DNA from: Acanthaster planci
Lineage: Eukaryota > Echinodermata > Asteroidea > Valvatida > Acanthasteridae
Length of the DNA stretch: 64,000 nt
Assembly: GCF_001949145.1 (NCBI RefSeq)
Contig: NW_019091360.1
Coordinates: forward strand, 3,057,477-3,121,476
Direction: 5' to 3'
The notes below the pieces were generated by a model. That model had not been told where the DNA came from. It saw nothing but the letters and a program-made list of their open reading frames with translations, and did not search any database. This document shows positions 13,101-23,952 of this stretch, one piece after another. The position numbers and the translations under genes were made by a program. Each line of letters opens with the position of its first letter. Position 1 is the first letter of the stretch.

Positions 13101-16100
13101 CCATTTTTTAAAAATGAAATAAAATAGTGATGAGAAATTTGTTCAAAGGTGTGTCATTATTCGCTTCTTTGTTGCAGAGCTGTTTAATCACACTATATAA
13201 TTGCACACAGATTTACAATTTTATTTTTTTTCTAAAATCTCTTATTTTTTGGTTGGAAAAGGCAAAACTCTCCGAAAACTGTCAGAAATTCGTCAGAGAC
13301 CACCAGAGAGCAACTAAAATAGGCAGAAATTCCAGGGTCCTTACGCAGGCCCTGGATCCTGGCCGTAAGGGACTTCGCGCTGCGCGCTCGTGTTGCGTGC
13401 TTCAAGTTGGGGCACAAATTTTGGAGTCTAACAAGACAGCACTCCCTACGTTTTCATTTTGCACTCCCACTTTTCAAATCCTAGCTAAAACACTGCTCTA
13501 CGTAAAAGTTCCAAAGGCCAAACCATTTTTTGGTGTTTTGAGTTTTCACTTTGGTTTTCGTGCTTAAGACATTGAAAATATGACAGTGTGTTCTGATGTG
13601 ACCTTCTCGTATCAAAAGCTGATAAGGGGCAGAATAAAATCGATTGTGCTAAGTATGTTCTGTCTAACTACTCTCTTTTTTCGGTCACTTTTATTACTGG
13701 CTACGTCACGGTCTGCTGACCGTAATGATGTGACTTACTTTTCTCGACAGAGCCTTTGCGTCGATGAATAAGTGCAATGATTTCATGTGCAGGGGGCGGA
13801 GCAGGATGGTGTCACATCACAAAGCATGATGGGTAACATGCATGGGTTTAGAAAAAAAAAGAAAAAAAAAGAAACCAAGATTAACCACTTACAAAAAGCT
13901 GACATAAAGGGCACATTAACTGTACTTGGAATGTTTCCATCCACCTTTCCTCACATTCACTGAACCAAATTGATCAATATGGATCCATTTCAAAAACTCA
14001 CAATCCAAATACATTACCCTGATGGCAAAATGTACTCATTAATGAATTCAACTGAAAGGTTCTAAAGGACTTTGGAAAATGTCTAATTCCCCAGGTATCC
14101 ATCATTGTACTGCTAGGCGGGGCAATTTGATTCCACCATGAAAGCTTAAAGTCCATTTTCTCTGAAAGTGGAGTTGATTCTGGCCTTGCGTTTGGTCTGC
14201 AAACAACACAAACTGAATACACAATACAGTTTTGCTTCTTCACTCCAAACTTTTACTATCCTGACAATTTCAGATCAAGTTTCAGTGATGACAGCATCTA
14301 CAGCTTACTCGTATTTTCTTCTTGGGAGCGCGACAACACGTGGACGTATGTTGCTTCCTCTTTCAGCTTATCCAGGACAGTGTCCAACTTGTCCGCCTTC
14401 TCTTCGCAGATGACCAGAAACTCATAGCTGCCCTCGTCCCCCTTGGAGGGGCGGGACTCAATCTGCGACAAGTTGATGCCATGTTCCTACGGCAAACAGA
14501 AACAGGTAGTAGTAAGTTAAAATTTGTCCTCGGCAAATGTGGCTTCCCAGGCTGGGGGTCTCCAGTTTTGAAGGCATGCAACAGCTTAGACAATCTTTAA
14601 AGATGCCCTCCCAAAACTACCAGTAGTGCCTGCATCCTAGTTTAATCCTTAAGTGACTTGTCGGCAACTCGTCAGTGAGCAAGCCTGAACACTGAAGTGA
14701 CCATGAGTAATCTTATTTCAGCATATCCCCTCCGAGCGGAAACAAAAGAGGGCGCATTTCGGTGGGAATTAATTCACCGCACAAGTTTATGTGTGCTTTT
14801 AGCGAAGGACAGGCTGACCTCACAGGGACCATTTCTGTCCAAAGTCAGGGTCACTGTGTGCCACCTCAGCTGGCTGAAATATATTCCACCAGCCTGTCTC
14901 TGATGAGTCACACACCCAACGTTCAAGCTCAAGCCCCTAAGCTTTCTACCAAGCCATTACAAAATGACGTGCACAGTTTCTGGATGTATTCCAACCCTCT
15001 GATTGATTTGGACGTATTCTAACCCTCTGAATAATTTCAATTCCATCCTCTTCTTGCCCTCTTTTTCAAACAAGCTAGGTTTGCAACAAATACACGTCAG
15101 TTCTAAGGTATACATGTTCTGCATGGCAAGAGCGTGTTCATCTATGCAAACCATTTAGTAAAAACATGTACATATTGCAAAGGGTTCTTTACCTGTAACA
15201 ATACATGCAATTCACAATACAGTACCCCACCGAAACAGTCCCATGGAGAGGCCATTTTTTGGCAGCATATTGTGGCAAACAGTCAACAAATTCTAATTGC
15301 CAGCTGTGCAGGGAGGGGACTTGAATTGTTTCTGATGTTTGTTTGTGCACTGTATTTTCTGCCCACCTTACAATCTTTCCCATCTTTTCCTACTGGTACG
15401 ACACGGATTGCCAAGGTCTACCGGTACATACATATTACCATATCTCCTCAAGCTGTCAACTAAGATTTGCTCAAAAGTAAATCATGAAAGGCTGGCTAAG
15501 TTTTTGTCGACCGTTAACTTCAACAGAGCATCAACTCATCACCTGTTGGAAAATCACTGTCCACTTCAATTTTGCACATACCTCAAATAACTTGAGAGTG
15601 CGTGCGAGTATTCCAACTTCCTCCTTCAAGCCAAACATGAGGGATGTACGGCCATTCTCCCCTCTCACTTCCGAGTTACCTTTCCCCTGTCACAACAAAA
15701 AAGCAAAAAAACGAAGATCCAGGTTCGTGAATCAAGGTCAAATTCACAGGATGAATAACTGCTTTAAGTTTGTATGACATATGATACTGTGATGTATACA
15801 AAAATCGCCTGAAAAAGTCCTGTCGACCGATTGATGAGTCGTCTATAAAATGTCACTGGATGATTCATTCCAACACATGACATGAACACATGATGCAGGG
15901 GACTGCAACAATTCTGATCCAAAGTGTTTAGTAAATACGTGAAGAGTGTGCTAAGTCCCCGATCGCTCAATATTTCTGAACTCAACGATTATGCAGGCTT
16001 TCATTTCGGTGGGGATTTAATTTGGATGACAGACGAAATGATCCGTGGATTCCATGTGCTGTGTCTCCTCATGAATATCAATCTTACAAACATTCGTCCA

Positions 16101-19100
16101 CATGGCATGTTCTTCATAAAATGGACCAAAATGCAATGGCTGTCATTTGTCAAAACTTCTAAAAGAGTGACTTTGATCATGTAAAATACAAATTAGCACC
16201 TACAGATTTATAAAAATGATTATTTGGGGATATTTAGGCATAATATGTACTAATGGTGGACATTTGGTTGGCTACTAATGCAAATCAAATGGATTTTCAA
16301 GCCACGAAAAAAAGAGCACAACATTGACGGAAAATGATGAGTAAAGTTTGGCTCTCTTTATTCTGTTACCGTTTATAATCACTCTCACTATACCAACATA
16401 TTTGCCAGGTCTTGTATATTTCGACCACCAAAAATCATCTTTAAGTTTGGCTGCATCAAAAATTTATAAGGAGTACAATATGTTCCTTGTGAGTGTTACA
16501 TTTGACAGAATTTTGATCACGTTCAATAATTTTGACAGAAACTGCATAACGTTCGAGAATGCCGAAAATGCTGTCACATGTAGTGCTCAAAAATTCCATG
16601 CGCGATTTTCATTTTGCCAGTTATTTTGGAGATAACCCTGCTGAAAATAAAATTAAAATTAACAACTCTGAGCATTAGATTTTCATCATGAATCGTATTT
16701 TATGTCTCGAACATTATTTTCAGAATGACGGATTTTCTTTTGAGAAAAATTGTTCCGAAGAGAAAAATTGCGGAGCGTCGCCATTCTGTGGAGGGGTTCA
16801 TGAATATCAAATAAAAAAGAGGGCGCACTATCTAACAGCCCAAGATCCAGCGAAATGTTTCTCTAACGTCACCACGAGAGATTGATGGAAGCCGCAAAAT
16901 CGCCACGATCGGTATTTTGGACTGCGGTTTTCGAGAACATACTTGAAGAAAATGTGATCGGTTCAGTCCTAAAAGGATGATGGTTTGGCGGTGCTTTTTT
17001 GCACTCTTTTTTAAAGCTTGTGCTGTACATCGATATATGGACTTTACTCGCTTTTTTTCCCGCTTTTTTGGCAGTCGTTTTATTGGACACTAACGACAGA
17101 ATCGAATGACATTTGCGACTGCCGACTTCGGGACCCGATTAATTGTGAGAGGTACTTTTTAATTTCGTGATTATGGTTTTAATATGTGTAAATATTAGAA
17201 CCTTTCACCAGATATCCATGTAAATCTGTGTAAAATAACCTCAGGGATTATCACTCCTCAGTAAATTCTGTTTGCTCGGATTTTAACAGGGAGTTCATGT
17301 CCCTCAAAATTGCTAACGTTTGAGACTTCAATTAATTAACTCCAATTAAGTTGAAAGGTTGACACGGTCATCATTGTTCCAGATATCAGTCATGACTTCC
17401 CTCATTACATCAAACATTGGAAATTAATTCACTGCACTCTTCACTTCAGGAAAAGTGAACCCCCAAAGTTGAACATTATCTAATAGTCCATATTTTGAGG
17501 AACCTGCCATATACTGGTATGTGCAATTATACACACACATCCAAGCATTTTTGTTTATAACCCTAAAAGCTTAAAATAACCTCAGGGGAAGAGGAATCCA
17601 GAGACCACCCTGTCAACACTTTCAGCAATAATGTTGCAATGCGATAATGTTGCAATGCAATAATGTTGCAATGCAATAACATTGCAATGCAATAATGTTG
17701 CAATGCATTATTTTCTTGATTAGGCTTTGGTGAATCTCGTCAGTATTGTCTTAAGATCATCACTTTCATGGAAATTTGGCATTTAGACATTATTCTATTG
17801 AACTGCTCACTGACAAGACAAATGCCCATGGGCCAACATGCCAGTGATAACAAAACCAGTTGTAATACATGTAGACATTAATGTTGGCTCTCCAAGTGTC
17901 CCTTTCCCAAAACATCCTGAAATCAACTAATACTCTTACATATCCATTGAAAAGGTCATGACAACCATATCTTCATGACAACTTCAAATTTCATTCAAGT
18001 GCGACATTCTTGTGTTGACTTTAAAGAAAAGTGTAAATCTATTTATAAAACTATACATTAAATGTACACAATAGTACCTACATGGGCAATTGGGAAATTT
18101 ATGACAACTTGAAAAAAAACTGATAACCTTCTTAGTTACATACACTACGCCTCGAAATGTACATGTACATGAGCAAGGTGAAATTCAGCAACTGAACTCT
18201 GTTTCATTATTACCAGCGAAGTGAAACATAATCAGCCTATGAATGTCAGGACAGCCAGACTGCCAGCCAGCCAGCTATTGAGGGACTCTTTTCATCAGGC
18301 ACATTAAAAAGTGCTTTGTAAGACATCCATGCATAACTGCACATGTACATGTAGTACTGGCTGGCCTACTACATAAAACCACAAGTACATGTACATTGTA
18401 CATACCAGTAGATTAACATGTAACTGGCTGGTGGTATCCACCACCAGCAACATAATTTGCATGTACAGTAAACTGGCCATTACCTGATCACAAGGAACAT
18501 TTACATGTAACTGGCCATTCAGTTCAGTAGGGGCCAGATAATGCTGTCACTGCCCTTGGAAACTGTTTGACACAAAACACAGTTAAGATGGGCCTGAGTA
18601 TTGTATCATGTACGCGCACAATATATAGGCTTGATTTTGCTGGCTGGTAAAAAACAATCGAATGGAAATTTATAAATTTGCCTTTTTTAGAGCAATGGTG
18701 CAAATGTTCATTTAGAGGTAAAATGATCACACACACCAGCCTAGGTGTTATTTCAGAAAACTTTGGCTTCAACTGGACAAAAATACTTGTCTTGTCAGCC
18801 ACACATCTCAAACCCTGTACAATTTTAAGGAAACAGACAGTTTTAAAGGACAAGAAACCATTAATGAAACCTTATTTAAAACCCTGTTAAAAATGAAAAA
18901 AAATCTGCTGAAAAAGAGGAGTTTAAAGAAATAACAGATTATATTTCTGCTGCTTACCTACTTCATAGATGAAGGATCTACGCAATAAATCATTAATCTT
19001 CATGGAAATCAGTTGAGTTCTCTGAGACCTACATGTATTCATGCGCTACGTACACAAATTTAATGTCATAACTGATGAGTAGATTTTGTTCTGTCCATTC

Positions 19101-22100
19101 TTTTGACAGCAACAGGGAATATCAACTTTGCAAGAGCATGATTTCTGTCCACTAAAACTGCAGTCAACACGCTTGTTCAGTTGTTGGAATTGCTTTTCAG
19201 CATTGAAACACTTTTAGAAATTTTTAACTACTAGGGGAAATTCTACTGGCTTAATGGACCTTCTAACTGTGTTTTGTGTCAGACAGGACAAAGGGTTTCT
19301 ACACAACGAAGGACATGACCCAGTTTTGGGAGCTCTGCCGCAAAAATGCTTTGTCAGCAGTATGGAAAAATACTCTGAAAATGATCTGAAAATCACATTT
19401 GCGAGGACAATTCTGTCGATTGAAGGTGACCCAGTTTCCCACCCTACCCCCCAGAAAAAAAATGGGTCTCAAGGCCAACATTTAGTAAGTTAGAGTTCGT
19501 ACTTTAGAAAGAACAAACTGCTCCTTGTCTTGGTATATCCTTAAATATGGCATTCTGATAAAAATGGTCCTTACTTAGCACATGAAAATGTCAAGTCTAC
19601 AGATTTAATAGAACTCGCATTTCCCAGTGTACCTGGGGCTTTCAGTGTGCATCTAACTTAACTGTCACTGTTAGAACTGTCCAATTTTCTCTACATGGTG
19701 TCCAGATGCAGCATAAAAGTCAATCCTTTCTAAATGGGAATCAACAGCTGTTTTTATAATTCTGATAAGTTTCACCCATCCCCCCAACAGGTCTATTACT
19801 TCCACCATAAGTTTGGACATGTGTTTTTTATGGCCTCCAATGCTTCTGTGTCAACAGTTTAGGAACAGCACATCTGCTGGTAGCAATTTGCATATATGTG
19901 CCTACACATTTCCGCAAAACAAATGTGACACAAACCAAATGTCCTCCAACACAAAGTTTTTCTAATCTAAGCATAATGCGCTGCCAAGGTTTTCATGTAT
20001 GCCATGGTACCGTCTGAACCACAATACACCGTACAAGAATATTATACCTAAAACAATTAACAATTGTTGATCTTTTACATGTACATGTATGATGATTTAA
20101 CACCTCCAAGTGCACAATGCATACCCGAGGGTGTACAAAATGTCACATCCTACATCCTAGCAGTCAACAAAATGTTTTGTCATACTTGAATACATGTTGA
20201 TGTTTTTCACTTTTACTCTAAGGGGCATTAAGGGCGACAAAGGAGTCTTTGAACTCCAGCGTTAGCAGTCCCAGCATTATCCTGTGCACTGCAGGGGTGT
20301 CTGCGTCTGTGCAATATCTCACAATGCTGGCAGATGTGATGTTTAAGGGTGAGTGTGACATGCAGTTAAGGTACGGTATGTCACCCTGTTACATGATCCC
20401 TCTGGGCAAATAACAAAGCAGTATTCAATACAGAGGTATGACAGATGTACAGGTATGCTTAATACTCAGTAAATGTGGGGTTACGAACCCTTGGCCAGAG
20501 GTCAAAGATGACAGCCTACCATCTGCCAGTGTACATGCTTACGTTAGTCCTTGTCAGGTCTGGCCAGGGTCAGTGACAACAGTGCTTGGGTGAGGGCTGT
20601 TCTTGTTGCATTTTATTGCAATAACCTTAACCTCAGCTAGATATCCTGGCAGATAATGGAGGAATGGAATTCCCCCGTTAATAGTACAACATTAAATTTC
20701 AGAGTAAACAAAGTATTTGTACCCCAAGTGCTGTCAGGATAACTTTGGTATACATGTACACATAGCTCTACATGGTACACAGTACATGGTTCTTCACTGT
20801 AAATTTCTTTCAACAGAAAATCAATGAACATGCAAAACTGGCTATTATATCAAGCATCACACATGTACTGTGTATGTACATGTACATGTACAATAGTACG
20901 TATGTAATGAATGTACATGCACTGATGCACAACAGGTCAGAAAGCATTCGACATGTACATGTACAGTACCTTGTCCTTGCACACTGTGTAGTACACACAA
21001 GCTGACCCAGTAACACAGTGCATATGTCCTTAAGTCAGCAGCCAATCAAAAGGCACCATTACGACACACCCAAACACATCCCTATTCATGCAAATGAGGT
21101 GAAATGCCACCTAAGGCCAAACAGTGCACAAAACATGCTTGTATTTTATAAACCAGTGATGGATACAACCGGTAGTTCTAAATGTACATTGTACATGTAC
21201 ATGTATGTGAGTGTATATGTATGTACATGTATATTATACATGTGTGCAGTTGCAAAATGCATCGTGACCCATGGCTCAAGTCCAGCACTGACATCCAGAA
21301 TGATGTGATCTTTATGAGTCATGCGGTGCTTACAAAACTGAATGGCAGTGCACAAATGCAATATGTCTGTCTGCAACACTTGCCTGTCTTTAGAGTGGAA
21401 GTTTCTGCAAAGTCTAAATCATAAGAGCCCAATTTGATCTATTATTGCAAGACTGTTCCATAATATTCTTATCAGCTGGATATGTCTCAGCCGCATGTGC
21501 ATGTATGGTAGTTTTTTGTCGGAAAACCTTTCTTTTTGAAAATGGCCCGATATTGAGGCAAACTTCAATCACTGACTTAAGAGCCACAGTGTATCTAGGT
21601 GACAGACATTGTATGGTACCGTAATTCTTCAAGGAAGTGCACGTTTTCAAGCACTCCCAAGTTCTGCGATAATCAAGTGATACTTACGACAACGCGTTTA
21701 CCAGTCAAGTTCAATGCACAATTTGCCTCCAAAGACTTCTTTGACACTATTACCTGTGGGTTGGTGGTTTTAACAACCGATGTCCCAGCCAATAGATAGC
21801 GTGATCGTATTTTACACATACTGTAGAAATGTGTCAAAATGACTGTAACAGTTCAGGGAGATACAAATGAAGATATGGTAACAAACAGTACTTTCCTAAG
21901 AGAAAAGGTATAGGACGTTGGGTGGGTTGGGTACATTCATCTAGCCAGTTCACATATTAATTAGGTTATGATAGGTTAAGACCCATTTCTAAAGTGAGGC
22001 TATGGTTACAGCACTTTAGATTGGTTGCTGTCTGCGTCTTTTCCACAAATCTCTGCCAGATTTTATTTCCCTTTAAAAACTCCTCCAGAGGTATGGATCT

Positions 22101-23014
22101 ACATGTACACAAATGTACCCCCAGGAAGAGGAAAATATCTATGAAAAGTAAATGTCGTATGAGGAAGTATTTCCATACAGACATCACTAATTGTACACTA
22201 CACAGGGGTGGTGAGTAGCCACAAACAAAAAGCCAAAAACAGGTACCGGTAGCAAAAAGCTGTAATTTAGGCTGAATCCGAATCTCTTGTCTAGAGCTAA
22301 GTCTAGGTCTTCACTCCATCGGAAATGCGTGGAGATACGTAGACAATAGACCTAGCCGTAGCTCTGGAAGCCCGTTACGGACACAGCCTTAAGAAGTATC
22401 CAGAATTTTGTATAGAGCATGTAAACACCAAAGCTGATTTTTGAGGACAAAGCTAAACCAAAAATACTGAAACTCAGCTGAAAAGCTGAATTCTCACACC
22501 GCTACCTTTAGTTGTTTATCAGCCATTAGAAAATGATGACAGGTCAAAGTCTGCAGGGAGAACATCAAAGCATTTACTTACAAAATACTTGAAATTTTCG
22601 GACAAAACTCGCAGGATTTGTGGACAGGGTGTCAAGTGTTTGTAATGTATATCATCAATGATGGGGGGTTCTCTTTCTAGCATTGGATTTTTGACTGAAA
22701 AAAGAGGGAAAGGGGAAAAATGAAAAACAAAATTGTGCTCATTTCGGGGCTCGAACCTGGGTCCGCATTCTTGCTGGTCAGTGTTAACTCTAAGTTCGTA
22801 AAAACAAATTTTACGCAGTTCTGTACCAGTAAGTTCGTGCAAGGGCCGCACTCAACTTCTCAAGAACATGACACTGAGTGTGCGTGAGTTAAGCCTGACG
22901 AATTCACCGATGCAATGATGGAAGGATGAATCACTTTTTCAATCAACTTACTGCATCATCCACGGAACCGTTGGTCTCCAGTCGCCGTAGCTTTGTTGCC
23001 GGCTCACCGTCCAT
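1054..23014 (-). CDS. PAH: Phenylalanine 4-hydroxylase (PAH), 12 coding exons, last exon missing
   Basis: This gene encodes the tetrahydrobiopterin- and iron-dependent enzyme that converts phenylalanine to tyrosine. The exons in order are 23014-22952, 15686-15582, 14486-14309, 11106-11018, 9604-9537, 8355-8159, 7101-6966, 5012-4943, 4135-4079, 3830-3735, 3113-2980 and 1169-1054. All have AG/GT borders and the phases join without a break into 436 codons plus one base. Residues about 43-115 form the ACT regulatory domain, and about 116-398 the catalytic domain. The iron ligands are visible as His283 and His288 (HELIGH) and Glu328 (FTVEFG), two positions lower than in human PAH. Motifs such as HIFPLL, QYIRHGS and IPRPFSVRY favour PAH over tryptophan or tyrosine hydroxylase. 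The family is about 452 residues, so a last exon of about 15 residues must lie beyond the left edge. I looked for it in 1-1053 and did not find it. Confidence 0.96.
1437..1620 (+). repeat. Dispersed repeat, copy A (partner at 34868)
   Basis: The blocks gcccctgttacac, ttgacttcaaa and ctcttggaaat occur in the same order and similar spacing at 34868-35040. The two copies are diverged. The element type is not clear. Confidence 0.6.
1740..2300. repeat. 35-bp minisatellite in a PAH intron
   Basis: The unit is about 35 bp and combines ctgacttctgatatgatctg with a tgattgacttgtaat tail. The cleanest copies start at 2141, 2176 and 2211. Copies become more diverged and partial towards 1740. Because 35 is not a multiple of three, an open frame on the minus strand cycles through three peptide versions; it is not a gene. 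Confidence 0.92.
2980..3113 (-). CDS. PAH: PAH exon 11
   Basis: The exon starts [12 protein letters not shown], continues through [18 protein letters not shown] and splits an Arg codon at its GTATGT donor. Confidence 0.96.
3735..3830 (-). CDS. PAH: PAH exon 10, iron-ligand glutamate
   Basis: The exon contains [11 protein letters not shown], whose Glu is the third iron ligand. [15 protein letters not shown], a strongly conserved hydroxylase motif, follows. It has 32 codons in phase 0. Confidence 0.98.
4079..4135 (-). CDS. PAH: PAH exon 9
   Basis: The exon has 19 codons, [19 protein letters not shown], between a pyrimidine-rich acceptor and a GTAAGT donor. It is in phase 0 at both ends. Confidence 0.97.
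4276..4610. repeat. Foldback element with terminal inverted repeats, PAH intron 8-9
   Basis: The left end gtctggtttccag..gaccaaaacagg is mirrored on the right by tctgttttggtcatgcaacc..ggcaaccagac. The arms are about 35-50 bp and imperfect, about 270 bp apart. This fits a MITE-like non-autonomous element. Confidence 0.6.
4690..4795 (-). repeat. tRNA-derived SINE remnant
   Basis: On the minus strand there is a perfect Pol III B box, GGTTCGAATCC. A tgtgtgccgattgagtaagc stretch follows, resembling the tgtgcccttgagcaaggca motif common after tRNA heads in animal SINEs. The A box is poor and too close, so this is not a working tRNA gene. Confidence 0.55.
4943..5012 (-). CDS. PAH: PAH exon 8, iron-ligand histidines
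   Basis: The exon contains HELIGH, whose two histidines bind the catalytic iron. [14 protein letters not shown] follows and a GTGAGT donor closes the exon in phase 0. Confidence 0.98.
6966..7101 (-). CDS. PAH: PAH exon 7, active-site segment
   Basis: The exon reads [19 protein letters not shown], then [16 protein letters not shown] and YTPEP. I chose the acceptor at GGCCAG rather than the one nine bases downstream, because it restores the conserved CTGF residues and keeps the frame either way. Confidence 0.95.
8159..8355 (-). CDS. PAH: PAH exon 6, pterin-binding region
   Basis: The exon encodes [23 protein letters not shown] and the cofactor-loop motif [17 protein letters not shown]. The HIFPLL form is typical of PAH rather than tryptophan hydroxylase. 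Confidence 0.97.
9173..9240. repeat. 26-bp tandem repeat, about 2.5 copies
   Basis: The unit atatgacattactttttt plus attatgac is repeated nearly perfectly in the PAH intron between exons 5 and 6. Confidence 0.9.
9537..9604 (-). CDS. PAH: PAH exon 5
   Basis: The exon encodes [19 protein letters not shown] followed by NYK and the first two bases of a His codon. This is the invariant DPVYRxRRKxFADIA helix of aromatic amino acid hydroxylases. It lies between a CAG acceptor and a GTGAGT donor. Confidence 0.96.
10574..10815. repeat. 122-bp direct tandem duplication
   Basis: Two copies start at the shared block aggacttcaatatattctg (10576 and 10698) and end in cacatctatgccatgca. They differ at only a few sites, so the duplication is recent. 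It lies in the PAH intron between exons 4 and 5. Confidence 0.9.
11018..11106 (-). CDS. PAH: PAH exon 4, entry to catalytic domain
   Basis: The exon starts at [19 protein letters not shown] and ends at ELDADHP, the hinge into the hydroxylase domain. It joins exon 3 by completing a split Ile codon. Confidence 0.96.
14309..14486 (-). CDS. PAH: PAH exon 3, rest of ACT domain
   Basis: The exon contains the [11 protein letters not shown] motif (human NLTHIESRPS), which helps form the allosteric phenylalanine site. YEFLVICEE and a helix leading towards the catalytic domain follow. The donor is GTAAGC and the exon ends in phase 1. Confidence 0.95.
15582..15686 (-). CDS. PAH: PAH exon 2, start of ACT domain
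   Basis: The exon has 35 codons in phase 0 with a GTATGT donor. It ends with [16 protein letters not shown], the first strand and helix of the ACT regulatory domain. A glycine- and charge-rich linker comes before it. Confidence 0.93.
17626..17706. repeat. 16-bp tandem repeat, about 5 copies
   Basis: The unit ataatgttgcaatgca is repeated, with one copy carrying cg and another ac substitutions. It lies in the first PAH intron. Confidence 0.9.
22263..22396. repeat. Short MITE-like element
   Basis: The ends ttaggctgaatccgaatc and cgttacggacacagccttaa are imperfect inverted repeats of each other (TTAAGGCTGTGTCCG type). TTAA-like bases at both edges suggest a TTAA-targeting family, but this is only a guess. 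Confidence 0.5.
22735..22770 (-). repeat. Possible tRNA-derived SINE B box
   Basis: The minus strand carries GGTTCGAGCCC next to cggaccca, which looks like a tRNA T-arm region. No matching A box or cloverleaf is evident. Confidence 0.35.
22952..23014 (-). CDS. PAH: PAH exon 1 (start codon)
   Basis: The exon begins with ATG and reads [20 protein letters not shown] plus an Ala, then a consensus GTAAGT donor in phase 0. This N-terminal tail is not recognisably conserved; it takes the place of the regulatory tail of vertebrate PAH. The first intron that follows is about 7.3 kb. Confidence 0.85.
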
Positions 23015-23230
23015 TTCCCTTTAACAAGTGCAGCAGAATTTTGCGAACAGATCCACAGAGGACACTTTCAAAGCCGAGAAATCGGCGTTTTCGCTTCAGC
23101 CGTCAGGTTTCCGTACGTCCTGAAGGCCAAATTTTGTTACGCAGTCTAAAAGCGCATGACGTACGTGCGACGCAAGTGCGTGCGACGTGCTTATCTTACC
23201 TAACCTACCGGGGGGGCGCTATTTAACTTC
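23015..23230 (-). promoter_or_regulatory. Likely 5' UTR and promoter region of PAH
   Basis: The 200 bases upstream of the PAH start are richer in CpG than their surroundings, with repeated acgt and gcgtgcgac blocks. No TATA box stands out. This is a positional inference only. Confidence 0.35.
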
Positions 23231-23789
23231 AGTGTGACGGCGCGGCCACATCAATGGGCGGTCACTCTTTAAGGCGCAGTCCATTAATTCAAGTGAGAAT
23301 TTCTAGCCAGCCCATCAGCATTAAAAGTGCCCCCGCAGTGTCTTTTGAAAAAGGAGATTGTGTGGCCCCCAAAATGGTGAGATTGTGTAAATCTCTGCAA
23401 GAATCAGTGAACTCCCTGGGGGTCCTTGGGATTTCATCTGAGAGTAGAAAGGCTAAAAAATACGGTTGAAAAATGGTCCTATATTATAAGAGTCCGAGAA
23501 AGTTGAGGGTTTCACTTGAAAATGACTGCAAGCAGACTTGAGAAAATAAAACACTTTTCGGGGGTAATTTCATTTTGTTGGGATAACTCAAAATATAATT
23601 GGTTAACCCACAGAATATTAAAAAGAAAGTGAAAGATTGTGGACCATACAATAATTTAACGTACGCAAGTTATAGGACCCCGAACGATGCTAATTTTACA
23701 CTGTTTTCAATGGGGCTTGATTAGTGGACTACACCCTTTAGGTGCACCCATTGATCTCCATTATAAAGGCATGTTTATTCCCTTTTTAA

Positions 23790-23952
23790 TACGGGTGTTT
23801 CACAATAGTGCACCTCCAAGAGTTTGCAACGTGTTGACCAGTCACAGTGCGAGAAATCTGTCGACCCAATGCGCGTCTGAAAAGGGTACGGCTCCACAGA
23901 CTTCACGCTCGTTGCAAACTTTTGGGGGCACGCTATTGTCAATCGCCCGTAT
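23790..23952. repeat. Foldback MITE family, copy 1
   Basis: The ends tacgggtgtttcacaatagt and caatcgcccgta are inverted repeats that continue inwards through cacctccaagagtttgcaac and its mirror gttgcaaacttttggggg. The internal marker ctgtcgacccaatgcgcgt is shared with the copies at 34383, 49547 and 56420. Confidence 0.85.

Larger units (their letters stand above)
9605..14308. other. PAH introns between exons 3 and 5
   Basis: Apart from exon 4 and the 122-bp duplication, this is AT-rich intron. It holds an ACATGT-rich palindromic run near 12825 and a GC-richer patch near 13330-13400 of unknown origin. A 146-residue open frame at 13127-13567 has no recognisable domain. Confidence 0.5.
15687..22951. 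other. First PAH intron (7.3 kb)
   Basis: No coding exon is recognised. The intron contains the 16-bp tandem repeat, many ACATGTAC palindromes (about 18160, 18350, 20080, 20875, 20955, 21190 and 22100), a small inverted-repeat element near 22265 and a tRNA-like B box near 22750. Enhancers would be plausible here but none can be identified by eye. Confidence 0.5.

Noticed and set aside
13127-13567. 146-codon plus-strand open frame
   Set aside because: It lies inside a PAH intron, has no family resemblance and a poor start.
1054-23014. Tryptophan or tyrosine hydroxylase instead of PAH
   Set aside because: The motifs [25 protein letters not shown] and IPRPFSVRY fit PAH better than the tryptophan or tyrosine enzymes as I recall them.
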